From NCBI GenBank assembly GCA_030549495.1, contig JAUIRK010000893.1:62001-126000 (forward strand): a stretch of DNA of 64,000 bases, written 5' to 3'. Of the stretch, positions 1-10,825 are shown piece by piece. A model generated the notes under the pieces. That model was not told where the DNA came from. It was given only the letters and a program-made list of their open reading frames with translations, and did not search any database. The position numbers were made by a program, and so were the translations under genes. The stretch is from Nectonema munidae. Lineage: Eukaryota; Nematomorpha; Nectonematoida; Nectonematidae. The stretch's first letter is position 1; every line of letters begins with the position of its first letter.

Positions 1-620
1 AATGGAGTCAATGCAGTGATAAATTTTTATAAAAACATTTTGAAGGTATCTTATTGGGGCTAATTTATCGGAAAAATTTCTTACTCTTCTTGAATCAAAT
101 CTTATGAAAATTCAGATAAGAATGAATAAGTCTCAACTGATTACAGCTTTCAAAAAAGGAGTTCCATATTTCTCCGAAAAAAGATGCTTGACATCAATTT
201 GCTGATCTTTTGACTTGCCAATATACAGTATGCAAGCAAAATAGGCCAGCAAATGCTCCATTGAGAATCTTTCGTATACACTTCTCAAATTTTCAAATAA
301 GCTATCAGGATTTCTACAAAAAAATGCTAGTTTCTGTCTGAAATATTTTAAGTTAAGTTTTACCTGTAGTTTTCTTCGATTCGTTCTTTTGCGCAGGTGA
401 AGATGTGATTCATCATACTTTCGGTAAAAAAGAGTGAAAATTTTTAAAGGATCTCTCAAGATTTCTGCACCACCCTTTGGACCTGGTCTAGAAGTAAGAA
501 TATTTGTCGAAGATCTTCTTCCTTGAACATCTCTTGGCTCCCAAAAAAAACTCTGTTCCATCTGGAGCTATGAGAGATTCGTCTCCACTTTCTTATAATT
601 GTTCCTCTTCACTTGTGTCT
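1..620 (-). pseudogene. piggyBac transposase, N-terminal half, degraded
   Basis: Read on the minus strand, 561 to 133 gives a 142-residue frame with piggyBac hallmarks. An acidic leader (SDTSEEEQ, 610-640 area, in another frame) leads to DGTE. A GRRSSTNILTSRPGPKGGAE block follows, like the family's GR.P..NI...RPGP.G segment, and then EHLLAYFACILYIGKSKD and HLFSEKYGTPFLKAVIS, which match the family's IGLLLL.G..KSK and W...YG.P.FRA.MS blocks. After a stop at about 133 the family pattern resumes in another frame as RFDSRRVRNFSDKLAPIR and continues past position 1. The first catalytic Asp would lie off the window. Breaks seen: a frame change in a run of T near 545-555, a stop, and another frame change near 100-135. 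It is a dead DNA transposon copy whose terminal repeats were not found. Confidence 0.8.
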
Positions 621-639
621 GAATGCATGCATTCGTATT

Positions 640-3600
640 AACTTTCAGAGAAAACATCCGAACCGGTAGTTTCTCCTTTATTACTTGTATCTAGGCTGGA
701 GGAGCCATGGAAACAAAAAGAGAGAATTGGGAAGTAAAAGGTTGCGATGAACAAACGGAGTAAAGTAAACAAAATAAGAAACTGGTATGATCCAAATTTG
801 TTCAACTCAAAGCTCGGTATTTCTGCTGTAAGACATCACACAAAAACTTGCGGTAATAAAAGACACAAAGCGCAGAAAAGAAAAAGATCGAAGCACATAA
901 ATAACGTAAATTGATCATCACAAGAAATGTATTTATATTTCTTTTACTCAACGTTTTATAAATCTCTCAGTAGCATCATATGTCCGTTTGTGAAGAGCGA
1001 AAGAACACTCGATATATACAAGCAATATATGAAATACAGTTTCCTGACTTCTGATGGTACATATGATAGTGCAATCCACTTAATGAGACTTTCAATCATT
1101 TATTTGTATATGCTGCATTCCAATGATTAGACAAAAGCAAAATATGACTGCACTGAATCATTTACTTGTTCTGTATAAAAAAAACTTTTACTTTGAAAAT
1201 CAATTATCAAGTTCAAATATCAGACAGGGCAAATAGACACCAGTTTCTTACTCACAAAAAAGGTCTTGCTCTTGTTTGTACAGCTTTTTTGATATTTTCA
1301 CTTTTAGACAACCTATTATATAGTTGAAATGGCGCATGATTCGACTATTGCCTTCATATATAAGCTTCGGATATTTGTATAAACTTTATATTGTTTATAC
1401 GTAGAAGCACAAACATTTCTAGAAGTTTTTCCTATGTAAACAATCAGTTCATCCATGTGAAAAATTTTCAGAGATCACAGTACGATATCTAGGCATGTTT
1501 TCTTCAACGTTGAGTGAAAAACATAAATAACAAGAGAAAACGATTGAAATATACATGTGAGTTGTCAATGGAATAAATTTTTTATAGTTTGTTCACAACA
1601 ACGTTGAACCAACTAAACCCTGCTGTCACAATATCAATATGAGATTTTAGAATTTAAAAACAAAAGTTCTTGAAAAATATAAAATTAATGAATTGGGTAA
1701 TTTTCAAACTAAAATGTTTAGAAATAGAAAGTATAAATATCTTTTGTTCTAGTATAATCTTAATTTATCAAAAAAAAAAAGTAACAAATTTTTGTAAGAA
1801 ATAGGTGGCGTTAATCCTAATTTAGGGGTAATTTTTTTTGAAAAACTTAACATTGAGCAATGAGCATCGTTGACTTCTTAAAACTCTTTGTTTTACAATT
1901 ATATTGGCATAATATCAGTTGTTAGAGAGTCTCGTCAACTAAGAAAAATGTTAGTTAGTGGAAAGAATCTTCTACATATTTCTTTTTGTTATCAAGAATA
2001 TACGAACAGAGATTGAGGCCGCCAAACAACTGCATACATTCTTTTTTTTAATAAAAAGGCGTTTTTAAAATTTTTCCATTTGTTTCATACGTATTTTTAA
2101 TTTTTTTACTCGTTATTTAAAAAATTTAGTGATTGATTTGCTAATTTGATTATGATTGAAATCTAAAAGCCAATCCCAATTCTTTGAACAACAAATCAAA
2201 AAAGATCTAAAACGAAATGTAAACTAAAACGGTATTCTAAAAACAATCTAAAAACTTTCTTAAATTTGAAAAGATGAGTTTAGAAGAGTATAAATCTAGG
2301 CTTGAAAACAAGATAATATTTTTAATTACCCAATATAAATTTTCTAATATAGTTTGGGTAGGTATGGAGGTCATTTAATTTTAACTTGGTATCTAGCAAT
2401 ATATATCATAGGTACATCCAAAACCTTCCAAAGTAGATGCATGTCAGAAGAGAAGTGCGTTATTTTCTTAAAAAACAAATCAAAACTTGTATTTTTAATG
2501 TTACGTTTTTGAACCAAATCCTGCATTAAAAGTATTGGGAGATCATTAGATTTTATCACATTACATCAAAATTTAAAATTTTTTTAAATTAAAATATGGC
2601 TATATCCATCTCTATTTGTAGCTATTAAAGGTATTACATTATGTATTTACAAATTAACAAATCTTCGAAATTGTGTCGCGAAAAACCTGATTCCAGCTGA
2701 TAAAATTTTAATCATCATAACTTTTTTATTTTTTTCTGAAATTTAATATATTTTGTATTTAGCACCCTATTAGAAGATATGCAAATTTTCATTAAGTAAT
2801 TTTCATTGGAAGTTGATTTTATGGGGTTCATCATAAAAAATCAAAAATATATATTTAGAATTTAGATACGATATAGGAGTCTAGGTAAATTCACCGACAG
2901 TCAATTCACCGATGTGTATTCACAGATGTGTTAATTGACCGACAATTAATTTGACTGAAAAAAAGATATTGATTTTTAAATTCATTATTGATTTATTGAT
3001 TACAAAAATCAATAATTACAAATTTTCCTTACAATTAAAACTCAGAATTGAATTATTTTAATTTTTAATTATTTACCTAATTTTTAATTTATTGTGTCCT
3101 TTTTCTCATTTAAATCGGTGAATTGATTGTCGGTGAATTGACACATCGGTGAATTTACCGGACACGATATAGTATGTCTGGCAAACGCTTATACTTTGTA
3201 TGTTACATATACTTTCTATACATTTCGTTGTTCTTTTTTGTTGTCTCGCGTGGTCTTGCCAGAACATTGATATACAAGGTATGGCAAGTTGTTTCTCCGG
3301 AGGTCTTGTCAGACCTCTAATAAATATTTGGTGTTTAATAACTCTTTCAAAAGTTGTTACAATTTTTTGAAATCTTGATATTAAGGTTCTATTTTTATAT
3401 CCTAACAGCTATGCAAAGTTTGATCAGTTTATATTTTGTCAAAAAAAAGTTAGTGCAAGTTTTTTACAAAAAGATATATATAGTAGGCTCACGCTTCTTC
3501 AGCATATAAAATGCCTCTGAATCTTTGCCAAGCTATCAATAATACATAAAGTACCAAAGTGTTGGAATAAATATTTTGAAAATTTCATTGACATTTTGGG

Positions 3601-4264
3601 TTATCCAAATACTATCTTAAAGAAATATTTCAAAGTACATCACACATTGTACGTAAAATTGTTACGCATGTAACCAAGACAATACACGAAACCTTATTTT
3701 TAAGAAACTAGCTTTTCATCGCGCTTGGTTCCGTAATTACCCTCAATCAATGTCAACTAAACCTACGTAGATTACAAGTGCAAAATCATGGCAAGCAAAA
3801 GAAGCATTCATCTCAAATCTCAAGTGCAGTTGAGCGAGAGAAAGATTAAGCAAAATTAGCAAACGAGTGCTCTTAAGTTAAATAGCAAAAACTTATTGAA
3901 GTTTAAAATTTTTTATTTTAGGGTATCGTTACGATTAGTGACTTTCATTAGACTTGTATCTGCCAGCATTATTCATAAAATCATTTTGTCTTGTTAACTT
4001 TGTTCTTTCATGAATAAACTTTACGAGTTATTTAAAATGTGCTTCAAAAAATTATTATATATGACTTACTATTCTAAAGGTCATTGAACTTTGTAAATTA
4101 AATTAAGCAAAGATAGTCTTAAAATATAAATTAATGGAAGAATTGTCTGTTTTTTATATATTAGATTACAATGAATTATTCTTGAAAATTGTGGTCGTCA
4201 AAGAGTTAAAAAATCAAATGGAGGGATGCATAGGAACAAAATTTATAAATGGATACAACATTAC
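640..4264. other. Downstream intron / gene-poor stretch of the TRIM-NHL gene
   Basis: No coding exon was recognised here on either strand. The TRIM-NHL gene at 4265-10813 should continue leftward, and a short exon in this stretch cannot be excluded, but no frame with family similarity was seen. The one defined repeat is the 287-bp MITE at 2877-3163. The rest is A+T-rich sequence with short runs of A or T. Confidence 0.5.
2877..3163. repeat. MITE, GGTAAATTCACCGA family, copy 1
   Basis: The ends carry inverted GGTAAATTCACCGA / TCGGTGAATTTACC, and each end repeats the AATTCACCGA motif two or three times. The element is flanked by a 9-bp direct repeat ACGATATAG (2868-2876 and 3164-3172), consistent with a target duplication of 8-9 bp. 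A second copy in inverse orientation lies at about 61952-62189 and shares the interior (AATTCAATTCTGAGTTTTAA on one strand). It is non-coding. Confidence 0.8.
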
Positions 4265-4625
4265 CTATCAATTGCTGAACACTTCTCCTAGAGGAAGTAG
4301 TGGAGTATTCGAGAGCACTTTTATTTATGTCAAGCTTTTCTTCAGTTTCTTTACAAAATTTCTCAACGTCAATCTTCTGAGATTCAAGTTGATTTTGTCT
4401 TTCCGTTGCTTTCCTTATCTCAGCCTCCATCAACTCGTCCACTTCATTCAACAAAAAAACTTCTCTCAAATTCAGTTCTTGAATACACTTGCCAATCTCC
4501 TCTTTGATTTCCTTCTTAACATCCACGACGTTGTTCTTCAAGTCAAATAATTTTTTCTCAATAACGCCAATCGTGTCACCAACTTTTGGTAAACTTTTAT
4601 TCGAGTTATTTAACAGTCGTATAAC
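4265..4625 (-). CDS. TRIM-NHL-type E3 ligase, coding exon 4 (coiled coil)
   Basis: This exon encodes residues 200-319 of the gene plus the first base of the next codon. Its reading begins VIRLLNN and ends SVQQLI. It lies directly after the B-box exon in the same frame and is a charged heptad-like helix (KEIKEEIGKCIQELN, LLNEVDELMEAEIRKATE), as expected for the coiled coil that follows the B-box in TRIM proteins and mediates dimerisation. The boundaries are an acceptor AG at 4627-4626 after a pyrimidine-poor tract and a donor GTAATG from 4264. The phase matches exon 3 (phase 0), and the exon ends in phase 1. The NLREVFLLNEVDEL stretch recalls the nhl-1 coiled coil from memory of that family. 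The following exons (linker and NHL repeats) were not found and probably lie beyond position 1. Confidence 0.85.
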
Positions 4626-4798
4626 CTTTCAGTGATAAAAGAATTTTCATTATAAAAATGCAAGAAAATGAAAAAAAAACGCTTTAATGACAAGATTTTT
4701 TAAGTCTAATCGTCTGGTTTTTTCAATGCAACTCAATACATTTAAAATTTTTACAATTGTATGAAAGAATGTTTAAAAAAACGATTAATTTTTATCAT

Positions 4799-4990
4799 GT
4801 ATCTGCAGTGTTAGTTTTAGATAATGCTCCCTGTCTTTCCAAAATTGAATCAATATTGAATTTTAATCTGTTAAAAGATTTTCAAATTTTGGGACTCGGA
4901 CAGTATAGTCAATGAATCCTGTAGAAAACATATGGGTAATTATTAAAAATGAAGTGAAACAAAAACTTGCTGAAAAATGTTGTTTCTTTT
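4799..4990 (+). pseudogene. pogo/Tc1-like DDE transposase fragment
   Basis: The plus-strand reading VSAVLVLDNAPCLSKIES is the usual second-acid block of the DDE_3 superfamily (vlDNAPcHs). About 30 residues later, after one frame change around 4905-4912, comes NPVENIWVIIKNEVKQKL, the family's NP.EN.W block with the third acid. The spacing between the two acids fits Tc1/mariner/pogo transposases. Only this C-terminal catalytic stretch remains, and neither N-terminal domain nor terminal repeats were seen. It lies antisense within intron 3 of the TRIM-NHL gene. Confidence 0.7.
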
Positions 4991-5106
4991 ATAAAAATAA
5001 TTTTTAATTTAATTACTTTTATAAAGTAATTTTACACTAGAACAGGAAAAAGTTTCTGAATTACCACTATATGAATTCAGACTTTGTGAATTTCAGTGTA
5101 TTTTTT

Positions 5107-5217
5107 TACGTATGCATAAAATATATTTTATTATAATGTTATTTATAACATATGTATGCTGGTTTTTAATTTATCTTCAACTAAACTTGCTTTTGAAAAT
5201 GATCGTTTCGCTGAAAT
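5107..5217. repeat. Dispersed repeat, copy 1
   Basis: About 110 bp is shared with 33196-33306, including the palindromic ATGTTATTTATAACAT core and the stretch CTTCAACTRAACTTGCTTTT. The two copies are clearly diverged, and no terminal repeats or target duplication were identified. Confidence 0.65.
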
Positions 5218-5789
5218 TTTTTTATATCTCTTTCAACATTAGTCGAAGTTCCTTTCAATGAAATCAAACGTGAAATGCGTTGATTTATAGTCAAGTCTAA
5301 GGAAAATACTTCACACTAGACAAAAATATACCTCGATTGATAACACAAGCAGTTGCACCTGCCATAATTACTAAGATCTAGGATAATTTCTAAAGATTTT
5401 CTTGTAGTGGCTCTCTTTATGCTATTAAATATTTTAGGACCGACCTTATAGAACCACTAATTTCCTATCTGTATATAAATATAGGAAAAAAGACAATCAC
5501 AGGTGGGCTTCTTTTTATATTCATATGTGCCTTCTGTAATTAACGAGCAAGCCAGTTCTGAATATTGTTGTAGGAATAGCTTTACATTTCAGTTGGACAT
5601 CTACTCGAATTAATCAAATGTCTAGATAACTTCTTTCAAATTTTCTTTCGTTTCATACTCAAATTCTTTTCTTGCATTCATCCTGCCTCTTCACTTAAGA
5701 TTATCATCTTGCATCAGACAATTATCTCATACTTATATATACATATTTTATATATTTTTTAATACTTATCTGCATATTTTCAATATATA

Positions 5790-6087
5790 GCATTACAAGT
5801 TCAAGTGAAATGTTTTCAAATTTAAGTAACGTTTTCAAATTTTAAGTGTATTTTATCTTTAGATTGGACTTGAAAATTTTTATTTATTTTTTTTATTCAA
5901 CAACAATCTAACTTAAAGAAGAAAAAAAAATTTCTGCTTATTTTGTTTTTATTCTTCTCTCAACAAAAAATCAAATATTTTCAAACTCAATAAAAAATTA
6001 GTTTTCAAGTCGAACCTAAAAATAAAACTACTTCAAAACGTTTCACTTGATCTTGAAAACATTTCACTTGAATTTGAAAACATTTAT
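5790..6087. repeat. Inverted-repeat element (MITE-like)
   Basis: The left arm, with TTCAAGTGAAATGTTTTCAA, is inverted at the right as TTGAAAACATTTCACTTGAA (about 6053-6073). The arms contain extra copies of the GTTTTCAAATTTAAG motif around an A+T-rich centre. No target duplication could be fixed, so the boundaries are approximate. Confidence 0.5.
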
Positions 6088-6273
6088 TATTACGGTTATT
6101 ATTACGCAAAATATTTTTAAATGAATATAAATTATATGATCCCATGCATATCTTAGATTGCAAAGTGATTTCCTAAAATGGACTTGAGCAATCAAAGTTA
6201 TCATATGTTGTTCTTGTTTTGAAAGAAACATAGAAACAATCGAAAATGCCCTTTCTGTTCATTACTCCATGGC

Positions 6274-6293
6274 TTTATTATTATTATTATTAT
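6274..6293. repeat. (TTA)n microsatellite
   Basis: Six or so tandem TTA units lie within intron 3 of the TRIM-NHL gene. Confidence 0.85.
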
Positions 6294-6507
6294 CAATAAA
6301 GCATAATATAATTGATAAGTCTTTCTGTCTGTTTTCGTGATATTTCATAGAACCGGAAATCTATTCATTATTTAAAAAAAATGTTAAATGTCTTCTCTTC
6401 TCATAAGAAGTGGTTCAGCACCACAAGATTTCATAACCGAAATCTCAACACTAGCTCAAATGTTAGAGATTTGTGATTTAATTTTGATAAAAGAATAATA
6501 ATATTAC

Positions 6508-6769
6508 TTCCTTTTCCAGTTGTGTCCGATGGGATTCGATGCATTCCTGACAAATTTTTCTGTCACAATGCAGGCACTTGGAGATGTTGGTATTTTCTTG
6601 ACACACTTCACAACACTCGTACTTGCAGAGACGGAACTTCGTTGTTACGGGGTACGCTGTGGAGCTGCTCGTACTACCGATGGAAAACTTTCTGCTGTCA
6701 CCACCAGCATGTGAACCTTGTTTGCCTGAGTAAGATGAGATTGAGCTAAATTCTCTTTGATGCGATGAT
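6508..6769 (-). CDS. TRIM-NHL-type E3 ligase, coding exon 3 (linker and B-box)
   Basis: One base completes Gln112 across the junction, then 87 codons encode residues 113-199. A Ser/Gly-rich linker (113-152) leads to a B-box zinc motif: Cys165-x2-Cys168-x8-Cys177-x2-Cys180-x4-Cys185-x2-Cys188-x3-His192 (CEVCQENTNISKCLHCDRK, then ICQECIESH). The exon ends LEKE. The acceptor AG is at 6771-6770 after TTTTTCTC, and the donor is GTAATA from 6507. Incoming phase 2 matches exon 2 and outgoing phase 0 matches exon 4. Two plus-strand open frames over the same bases are shadows. The lack of a second distal His is also seen, from memory, in the nhl-1/thin branch. Confidence 0.9.
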
Positions 6770-8079
6770 CTATGAGAAAAAGAAGATTAGAACAATTGTC
6801 CAAAATTGGTGTCTAAATGTGTAATCAGACAACTAATGGAAAAGTTTATTTTTATTTAAAGTTTGTTAGAATCTATTAATTTTTGTAAGTATAATTGAAT
6901 AAAAAAAAATAAAAGTAACAATAAGTAAAGTTTTAAAGAATTTTATTTAAAAGAAAATAATAAAGCATCGTACTATTCATCTTTCAAGTAACTTACTCAC
7001 TTAAAGTTATTTTTGTTTATGTAAAATGGAAAAAAAACAAAAAAATTACAAAAGGTCTGAGTAAAAACAAGTAAGAAATGTTTTAAAGTGTCAATCTCTA
7101 ACTTTTGTGCTTTTAATGCTCGATTTCTGAAGAAAAATTGAATCACGGAAGTTTAAATGTTTAAAAGTAAGAAATATTGCTAACATTGAGGTGAAGGGTA
7201 GGCAGCACAGATGGCTCAGAAAGGTCGGTTTCGTTTCGGAAAGGCTGGAACTATGGACCGGTTATGGATTACAATCGTCATCATTCTTGGCTTTAAATAG
7301 TTTAATAACGAATTTTTAAATAATTGTAACATTCACTCTTCAATTAATCTAATCTGAATAATATGATTTGTTATATGCATTTATTACTGTATATTATTGA
7401 GGTGTGTATGGAATTATCATGTGTATCATAAACATTTGAAATGAGTGATGATAATCATCGGTTTTCCTTGCTTTTGACGACTCTATGATACTTTACTGTG
7501 TAAAATTTAAGAGGCCTGAAAAATATATAAGCCCTATATAATATAGCACTGATTGTATCAAAACTGATTTTATATTTTTAAGCAAAATGTTAGAAGTGAA
7601 AATTCAAATAGGAAATTTAGATTTAACAATATGTGAAGTTAGGCAAAATTTAGAGTAAAGGCTAAAAATTTGACACTTTAAATGATCCTCAACCTTTCAG
7701 AGCTAGTATCCATTTCGCGATATGTGATGAGCATACTTGATATGCCCAAATCTGCACTTATCTTTAAATAAAGAAGACATTTAAGATTTCCCAGATGTAC
7801 ACACCTGTGAACAAAACTTTTTACATTTGAATGCAACTGGCTAATCATTGTCGTTGGAAATACATCAGAAAGAGCTTTTTACCTCTTATTTTGTCGGAGA
7901 ACGTTTTCAATTGGTCGAAAGCACAGTATATTGACTAAAACGTCATATATAGATAAAACAAAATTGTGAGTAAACTAACTATAATATAAGTTAATTAACC
8001 AATTTGGGTAGGGTTAGCTTGACAAATTTAGGTGAGTCAAAAAGCACATGTTGCTTACTGCAAATAAAATGATTCTTAC
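6770..8079 (-). other. Intron 2 of the TRIM-NHL gene
   Basis: GT-AG intron with donor GTAAGA at 8079-8074 and acceptor AG at 6771-6770. I see no repeat or coding signal in it. Confidence 0.75.
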
Positions 8080-8315
8080 TGGGTGGGTGAATCAGAGGTT
8101 TGAGACAGCAAATTTGGCAGTTCATCGGTTGCGATAGAAGGAAGTTCAAGGAAGCTTAAGATCGTGAGGTTGTTCGGAAAAGTTTCTACGCCTTTGTAGG
8201 GCAAAATGTTTTCCGCTCTGCACTCTGGACACTTGACAATCCTCTTGAAATAATTGACCATATTTTCCAAACATTCCAAGCAGTAGGTGTGCTGACATGG
8301 CAATAGTTTTGGAAT
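8080..8315 (-). CDS. TRIM-NHL-type E3 ligase, coding exon 2 (distal RING)
   Basis: It encodes residues 34-111 plus two bases of Gln112. The reading starts IPKLLPCQHTYC and supplies six of the eight RING ligands: Cys40, His42, Cys45, Cys48, Cys62, Cys65 (PCQHTYCLECLENMV, then VKCPECRAE). Downstream comes LPYKGVETFPNNLTILSFLE, a segment that in the nhl-1/thin/TRIM2/3 group follows the RING with very similar spacing. The acceptor is AG at 8317-8316 and the donor is GTAAGA from 8079. Phase 0 in and phase 2 out fit exons 1 and 3. RING domains of this type recruit E2 enzymes for ubiquitin transfer, so E3 activity is inferred from family and from the intact C3HC4 set. Confidence 0.92.
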
Positions 8316-10714
8316 CTATTGAGAGATTTAAAAAGAATAAGCATTAATTTGATTGGTATCAACATTTAAATGTCACAATTAGTTATAGTTTGAATAAAAT
8401 TACCAACAAGAAAAATTTTATTAAAAAAATAGTTAGTTTTACAGCAAAATGATTCATTTTGTTTCATTAAACATTTTTTCCCTATTTTGCACAACTTCTA
8501 CAGATTCTATCTTAATATTTTTTGTATATCCATCAAAAACTATAACCAAATAACTAATCAAAAAGATAATTAACCGCATAACTAATTAACTGAGATCAAT
8601 TAATATTAAAAAAATTTCAAAAACTATATTCAAATGGAAAAGAAAGATTATGTTGCTAAGAAAGTGAGATTTATAACAGGGTAGGATAAGTCTTTTCTGA
8701 TCTTCTGAAGATGTTGCACTTATAGTTCAAGATATTTTACTAATTTGATGAGTTATTATATTACTGCAGTAATCACGAATCAAAAAATAATCTTTCTCCT
8801 TTTTTTGAAGGATTCTTTAATGTTTATATATGTTATTATAATCCATAATTTTTGAAGAAATTTTATTTTTGACTTTTGGAAACGTTAATTTTCAGAAAGG
8901 TATATTTTCAATTTACAATCTTAATTTTTTAGAGGCGAATTTTTTTATAATTTTTAAAATTTAATATAAAGGAATTTTGGTCCAATATGAAGACATTATC
9001 ATTCCTACCAGAGATTAGATTTCCACTCTCATAACTAGCGATTACTAAGAGAATTTTATCAAGTCGAATTACATTGTTTGTAATTGCGATCACATTTCTA
9101 TTTTCTAGCTCAACAAGAGAACAAAATCATTCATAAATGATAAAAACACACTTAAAATTCGTTATGTCCTATATTATTTTTACATTCATCTTTTAGAATT
9201 GAGTACATTCAAGGTTCTTCTATTATCTTCTCTAATGACCTGAATAACGCTTCGGGCTGTAACAAATTCCTCACATGATGGTGAAGGCAAATAATGAATT
9301 TCTCTGAATGTAGGATTTATGACGAGCATGAGCTTGCAGCATGAGCTTGCCAAACTCATCCCATTTACCACAGTTCAATGAATCGGCTAATTAATTTTTT
9401 AAATTATTTTTTATTTATAGTTCTACTAGTTAAAAACATTGATATAGAGAAAAGATTAGGATTTAAATGTCACATCGTTTTAGAGTTTCGTCTGGGGAAT
9501 ATTTTGCGAAAAGGTGCTCATCTAATTACGGGTGAAAGAAAATTGAAAAAATCAAGGGTATATCTTGTTAACCTATAAATTCATTTTCAGAGAAATTTTG
9601 AGTACATACATATAATCTGATATAATTTAGGAGTATTTATATATATGTGTATACTGTATACAGTGGTACCTCGGTTTTCGACAACAATTCCTTCTTACAA
9701 AGTGTTCGAAAACCGATTTGGCGAATACCGAACCACTTATTCCACATAAGAATTAATGTAAAAGCAAATAATCCGTTCTCAAACACCAAATTAACTGTAC
9801 TGTTCATATATGCAGGACTTTGTATAAACAAATCGTGGTCAAAAACTAAAGTACCAGTGTATTATTACTATTATTTTCATAATCTTTACTCTTTTAGTTT
9901 TTCGCTTTCCTTTGTCACCGTCACTTATATTTTCTTTAGAAGACATAATTAGCACTGTATCTAAATAATATGTCATAAAAATTTGATAAAAATTTCATAG
10001 GCTCTTACCTACTAAGAAAAAAAGAAAGAAAACGCAAGCGACAAGTGTAAATTATGAAAAATGAGAGTATGATTTGTTATGTGCAAGAATGATGATTATT
10101 TATGTTATGTTATGTGCACTGCTAGTATATATAATGTGTAATTATCAATTCTATGTGTGTGTATGTTTTATATAAATATTGGATGCCAGTTGTTCATGTG
10201 GGCCTATCTATTAAATTGAGTGTTAATGAGAGAAGAAAGGAGATTGTAATGGTAACATTAAAACCTTTTAATTATTATTTCTATGTGTAACTATTCTTTG
10301 AGAATTTGAGTTCATCACGTGTTTGGCTGCTGGCTGAATACCGAATTCTGTTCGAAAACTGAAACAATTTTGGCTCGGTTTTTTTGGTCGAAAACCGAAT
10401 CGTAGGAGTACCGAGACGTTCGAAAAACGAGGTTCAACTGTATTTATTATAATTTGCTAAGAGTTTTGCGAGTTGAATTAACCTATAGGCATGTTTTAAT
10501 TTAGCTAGGTCAAATAAACAACTTTAAGGAAAATGAACTTTATGGATTAAAAGATGACTTAAAAAATATAAAGTATCATTTATGAAAAGTGAAACTTGAG
10601 TAAAAATGATAGAATCGAAAAATTATTATGGAAAATAATCAAATTCTGGATTAAATATTAAACTATCTTAATGTTTAAACACATTGATTGCGTTATAAAT
10701 AAATTGTGCGTTAC
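8316..10714 (-). other. Intron 1 (coding) of the TRIM-NHL gene
   Basis: GT-AG intron that splits the RING domain (donor GTAACG at 10714-10709, acceptor AG at 8317-8316). It contains the 780-bp TA-flanked element at 9661-10440. The rest shows nothing recognisable. Confidence 0.75.
9661..10440. mobile_element. Tc1/mariner-type non-autonomous element, 780 bp
   Basis: Left end CAGTGGTACCTCGGTTTTCG and right end (reverse complement) CAGTTGAACCTCGTTTTTCG form terminal inverted repeats, flanked by TA on both sides (9659-9660 and 10441-10442). Internal copies of the CGAAAACCGA motif lie near each end. The 101-residue open frame over its left end shows no transposase motif and is taken as non-coding. 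Confidence 0.8.
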
Positions 10715-10813
10715 TTTGAATCTGTCTAAACATATGGGACACGTCAACAACTTTTCTAATTGATTGAATGGAAACTTCTCATTTTCTGTTGCCGTTTCAT
10801 TATCATTGCTCAT
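10715..10813 (-). CDS. TRIM-NHL-type E3 ligase, coding exon 1 (start and proximal RING)
   Basis: ATG at 10813-10811 opens 33 codons: MSNDNETATENEK, then LEKLLTCPICLDRFK. Cys25 and Cys28 are the first two RING zinc ligands. The donor is GTAACG from 10714, directly after AAA (Lys33). Joining in phase 0 to exon 2 gives CPICLDRFK-IPKLLPCQH, the continuous RING sequence expected for the nhl-1/thin group. A likely acceptor (TTATTTTAG) ends at 10825, 11 bases before the ATG, so an upstream non-coding exon is probable. Because the exon is short it is not visible as a long open frame. The identification rests on the RING motif, splice signals and phase. Confidence 0.85.
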
Positions 10814-10825
10814 TTTGTAATTTTC

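Larger units (their letters stand above)
4626..6507 (-). other. Intron 3 of the TRIM-NHL gene
   Basis: GT-AG intron (donor GTAATA at 6507-6502, acceptor AG at 4627-4626). It holds a pogo/Tc1-like transposase fragment (4799-4990), a dispersed repeat also present at 33.2 kb (5107-5217), an inverted-repeat element (5790-6087) and a TTA microsatellite (6274-6293). Confidence 0.75.

Noticed and set aside
4134-4550. 138-codon plus-strand frame
   Set aside because: It is the antisense shadow of the coiled-coil exon, whose minus-strand reading has family similarity and correct phase.
6520-6749. Two plus-strand frames of 64 and 75 codons with many Cys
   Set aside because: They are antisense shadows of the B-box exon. 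The minus strand gives the correctly spaced zinc ligands and matching splice sites.
9647-9952. 101-codon plus-strand frame
   Set aside because: It lies over the end of the TA-flanked element at 9661-10440 and shows no transposase residues.
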